From the NCBI GenBank assembly GCA_900321965.1, contig ONYA01000022.1, positions 1-41,503 on the forward strand: a stretch of DNA of 41,503 nt, written 5' to 3'. The stretch comes from an uncultured Prevotellaceae bacterium. Lineage in GTDB: Bacteria > Bacteroidota > Bacteroidia > Bacteroidales > Bacteroidaceae. The stretch's first letter is position 1. The number at the start of each line of letters is the position of its first letter. The translations under genes and the position numbers were made by a program. The notes beneath the pieces are model-generated. The model saw only the letters and a program-made list of their open reading frames with translations. It had not been told where the DNA came from and ran no database searches. This document shows, piece after piece, positions 38,917-41,503 of the stretch.

Positions 38917-40821
38917 ATGTATACCAAGGAACAATTAGAACAGATGGAGATACCCCAGCTGATGGGTATTGCCGGAGAATTAGGCATAAAGGTTAGTCAG
39001 GATGATTCTCAGGAAAACGTCATCTACGCTATACTCGACAAGGCTGCCGAGCAGAGTGCAACGGGCGATACCGGCAAGCGCAAGCGTACGCGCATTGTCA
39101 AGAAAGACACCGACCGCGTTTATAGCGTCAAAGGCAAGGACGGCGAGAATTACGACGTCAAGGGCAGAGGCATCAAGGCCGTAGAAGCCCCCTCGCTCTT
39201 CAACGACGTAACCGAAGCGCAGCCGGAGGCTGACAAGACGGCGGTGGCCGAAGAGCCGAAACCCGCCCCGAAGAAGCGTGGCCGTAAGTCGAAGGCCGAG
39301 CTGGCAGCCATTGCCGCTGCCGAAGCTGCCGAGAAAGCAAAGGAGGAGGCTTCAGCAGCAGCCGCACAGGAGCCCGCTGAAGAGCCCGTTGCCGTACCCG
39401 AAGCTGTTGAAGCGTCTGCTGCCGATGCCGACGAGGAGACGACGGAGATGCTGGCACAGCTGCAGGAGAAGATGGCACAGCACAACCAGGAGCAGCCGGA
39501 AGTAGTGCCCGAAGGCGTCTGGGAGGGTGACCCCAACGACGGCACCGACTTCATCATCGTCGAAGACCTGCCCATCGAAGACCAGGCTGCCATACCCACA
39601 CTCGACATCTTCGACCGTCCCGTATCGAAGCCTGTGCAGGACGTCATTCCCGTCAGCCAGCGTGCTGCCAACAACAACAGCAACGACCGTTTCGACTTCA
39701 ACGACATCATTACCGGCAACGGCGTGCTCGAGGTGCTGCAAGACGGCGGTTACGGGTTCCTGCGCTCCAGCGACTATAACTACCTGTCGTCGCCCGACGA
39801 TATCTACGTCTCGCCCCAGCAGATTAAGAGATGGAGCCTGAAGACCGGCGACGTCATAGAATGTACCGTCCGTCCGCCGCACGACAACGAGAAGTACTTC
39901 GCCCTGTCAAACATAAACAGCATCAATGGCCGCAATCCTAATGAGGTACGCGACCGCGTATCGTTCGAGCACCTCACACCGCTCTTCCCCGACGAGAAAT
40001 TCACGCTCTGCGGCGACCCGCAGACCACCAACCCCTCGGTGCGCATCGTCGACCTCTTCTCTCCCATCGGTAAGGGTCAGCGTGCACTCATCGTCGCACA
40101 GCCGAAGACGGGTAAGACCATCTTGATGAAGGATATTGCCAACGCCATCGCTGCCAACCACCCCGAGGCGTATATCATGATGCTGCTCATCGACGAGCGC
40201 CCCGAGGAGGTGACGGATATGGCCCGCACCGTCGATGCAGAAGTCATCGCCTCGACCTTCGACGAGCCCGCCGACCGCCACGTCAAGATTGCCGGCATCG
40301 TCCTCGAGAAGGCCAAGCGTATGGTAGAGTGCGGCCACGACGTCGTCATCTTCCTCGACTCCATCACCCGTCTGGCACGTGCCTACAACACGGTAGCTCC
40401 TGCGAGCGGAAAAGTCCTGACTGGTGGTGTCGACGCCAACGCCCTGCAGAAGCCGAAGCGCTTCTTCGGTGCTGCCCGTAACATCGAGGGCGGCGGTTCG
40501 CTCACCATCATTGCTACGGCACTCGTCGATACCGGTTCGAAGATGGATGAGGTTATCTTCGAGGAGTTCAAGGGAACGGGTAACTCTGAAATCCAGCTCA
40601 ACCGCTCGCTCTCTAACAAGCGTATCTTCCCGGCCATCGACCTCGTTCAGTCGTCGACGCGTCGCGACGACCTGCTACAGGATCCGACGACGCTCAACCG
40701 CATGTGGATTGCCCGTAAGTTCATTGCCGAGATGAATCCCATCGAGGCCATGAACACCATCCGCGACCGTCTGATTCAGACACGCTCCAACGAGGAATTC
40801 CTCCTCTCGATGAACGGATGA
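38917..40821 (+). CDS. rho: transcription termination factor Rho with long disordered insert
   Basis: A 634-residue hexameric RNA helicase that ends transcription. The N-terminal SAP-like part ([20 protein letters not shown]) is followed at about residues 50-250 by a low-complexity insert rich in Ala, Glu, Lys and Pro, with [20 protein letters not shown]. The RNA-binding domain has [22 protein letters not shown]. The core has Walker [29 protein letters not shown], and [15 protein letters not shown] with the Q- and R-loop sequences. E. coli Rho is 419 residues long. A disordered insert of this sort is known in Bacteroides Rho, where it drives condensate formation. Confidence 0.96.
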   Translation: MYTKEQLEQMEIPQLMGIAGELGIKVSQDDSQENVIYAILDKAAEQSATGDTGKRKRTRIVKKDTDRVYSVKGKDGENYDVKGRGIKAVEAPSLFNDVTEAQPEADKTAVAEEPKPAPKKRGRKSKAELAAIAAAEAAEKAKEEASAAAAQEPAEEPVAVPEAVEASAADADEETTEMLAQLQEKMAQHNQEQPEVVPEGVWEGDPNDGTDFIIVEDLPIEDQAAIPTLDIFDRPVSKPVQDVIPVSQRAANNNSNDRFDFNDIITGNGVLEVLQDGGYGFLRSSDYNYLSSPDDIYVSPQQIKRWSLKTGDVIECTVRPPHDNEKYFALSNINSINGRNPNEVRDRVSFEHLTPLFPDEKFTLCGDPQTTNPSVRIVDLFSPIGKGQRALIVAQPKTGKTILMKDIANAIAANHPEAYIMMLLIDERPEEVTDMARTVDAEVIASTFDEPADRHVKIAGIVLEKAKRMVECGHDVVIFLDSITRLARAYNTVAPASGKVLTGGVDANALQKPKRFFGAARNIEGGGSLTIIATALVDTGSKMDEVIFEEFKGTGNSEIQLNRSLSNKRIFPAIDLVQSSTRRDDLLQDPTTLNRMWIARKFIAEMNPIEAMNTIRDRLIQTRSNEEFLLSMNG

Positions 40822-40841
40822 CGGTAGGGGTGGCCACCTCC

Positions 40842-41121
40842 CGCCCCTACCCTCGTCTTACAGTTCTTACAGTTGACAGTTTTCACAGGAGCACCTCAAA
40901 CCTTGAAATAAGTAATACTATATATATAATATATATATTATATATATAGTATATTTTTTTTAATACACTTTTCCCCATTATCGCCGTATGCGTCCCTGTG
41001 AAAACTGTCAACTGTCAACTGTAAGACATTGCGCCCCCTTTTCGTCATCAGCCGCGAAAATTTTCTGAATTATCACGAAATTTTCGCGAATGGCCGCGAG
41101 AAAATTTTACCCGTTTCTTTT
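40842..41121 (-). repeat. 280-bp dispersed repeat, right copy (inverted)
   Basis: This is almost the reverse complement of 24371-24649. TTGACAG units and TTCACAGG occur at both ends of the core. The centre is an exact 38-bp AT palindrome (40915-40952), identical to that of the left copy. It starts 20 bases after the rho stop, beyond a hairpin (GGTAGGGG/CCCCTACC), and accounts for most of the 350-base gap that follows. Confidence 0.92.
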
Positions 41122-41149
41122 GCAGGTTTCAGAAAAAGTTGTAACTTTG
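41119..41149 (+). promoter_or_regulatory. promoter of the lipoprotein gene, -33 box at the repeat edge
   Basis: TTTG (41119-41122) and TAACTTTG (41142-41149) are 19 nt apart. The -33 box coincides with the outer end of the repeat, exactly as at the left copy. Confidence 0.82.
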
Positions 41150-41172
41150 CAGCAAAATCTAAAACAAGTGCT

Positions 41173-41488
41173 ATGACAAATAATTTGCGCAATTTGTTAA
41201 TAAATGTTATAGGGGGGGGGTAAATCGTCTTGCTTTGCCCAGCTACTGCTTTTAACAATATTGATATTTGCGGCTTGCTCCGACGACTCACCCGCAAGCC
41301 CCGAACCCGAAAACATGATTGAAACCCGCTCTGCCGCTGACAGCACCGCCGTCGGCGACAGCGCCACGACGTCCGTCGCCGCGGAGGTAGACACCACGTG
41401 GGCAGCCACCTATACCTACGACTACGACGGGAACTTAATACTTGATAGCGACGAGCCGCAAGACGGCGACGTCGACGAAGCCATTTAG
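41173..41488 (+). CDS. lipoprotein gene out of frame at a G9 tract (phase-variable or sequence error)
   Basis: Translation from ATG 41173 gives MTNNLRNLLINVIGGG and stops at TAA 41221, immediately after nine G (41212-41220). With eight or eleven G the frame continues into SSCFAQLLLLTILIFAACSD, a clear lipoprotein signal with lipobox FAAC, followed by an acidic, Ser/Thr/Asp-rich mature part (MIETRSAADSTAVGDSATTS, then YTYDYDGNLILDSDEPQDGD). The downstream frame has a stop just before the G run (TAG 41210-41212) and no good start of its own except TTG 41261, which lies inside the signal core. The gene therefore needs a tract-length change, or the sequence has a homopolymer error. An ATG at 41493 may begin a next gene, cut off by the window end. 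Confidence 0.7.
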
Positions 41489-41503
41489 CGCGATGGAAGA
41501 GAT

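Noticed and set aside
24371-41121. The two inverted repeats as ends of a composite transposon.
   Set aside because: The 16 kb between them holds core chromosomal genes (rel, recR, engB, rho) and no transposase, and the copies look like dispersed elements.
41261-41488. TTG at 41261 as the true lipoprotein start.
   Set aside because: It would leave only a few residues before the lipobox cysteine, too short for a lipoprotein signal.
41493-41503. ATG near the window end as a next gene.
   Set aside because: Only 11 bases are visible; nothing can be supported.

Overview
The window looks like a chromosome segment of a Bacteroidales bacterium, most likely Prevotellaceae. Support comes from the gene families (GldE, PorD, GGGtGRT protein, HU-HIG/smalltalk pair, DUF4301, a Rho with a long disordered insert), from the repeated Bacteroidetes-type promoter (-33 TTTG, about 19-20 nt, -7 TAnnTTTG), and from weak Shine-Dalgarno use. 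Almost all genes are chromosomal housekeeping or envelope genes. I see no integrase, transposase, phage module or CRISPR array. The genus-level assignment is inference.

Layout. 1-2441 (+): two tRNAs (Leu-GAG, cut by the window edge, and Gly-GCC), an unknown conserved protein, ssb and gldE. 2563-5965: a clostripain-like lipoprotein (-) divergent from a GH25 lysozyme and a zinc-ribbon membrane protein (+). 5968-12300 (-): a DNA replication and repair operon reading dnaN, exonuclease, porD, recN, then a protease-like TPR protein. 12461-14760: a DUF3127 protein with an SSB-like tail, an EFR1 ferredoxin (-) and a CE12-type esterase. 14838-16568 (-): an Fe-S scaffold/GGGtGRT pair. 16682-23568: clpC (-), tkt (+), htpG (-). 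23766-25670: a DUF4160/DUF2442 pair (-), a 280-bp dispersed repeat, an HU-HIG gene and a smalltalk microprotein. 25749-33746: small lipoprotein and FGGY kinase (-), TPR protein (+), DUF4301 protein (-), Rel (+), secreted unknown (-). 33814-38746 (-): two identical tRNA-Asp genes and an engB/ABC-F/recR/membrane protein/GT2/GNAT operon. 38917-41488 (+): rho, the second inverted copy of the 280-bp repeat, and a lipoprotein gene interrupted at a run of nine G.

Most notable. (1) Near-consensus sigma-54 (-24/-12) promoters sit in front of both clpC and htpG, suggesting a shared chaperone regulon. (2) A 280-bp repeat occurs in two inverted copies 16 kb apart. Each has a perfect AT palindrome at its centre, and each outer end coincides with the -33 box of the promoter of the flanking gene. 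(3) One of those genes is a lipoprotein whose signal peptide is in frame only if the G9 tract changes length, a candidate phase-variable locus. (4) Heptamer and nonamer tandem repeats recur between genes, including a 15-copy array between the ABC-F gene and recR and one stretch that encodes the PorD signal peptide. (5) Several proteins have lost expected active-site residues: Rel (hydrolase site), the protease-like TPR protein (triad), and SSB (acidic tail, which instead appears on the DUF3127 protein).
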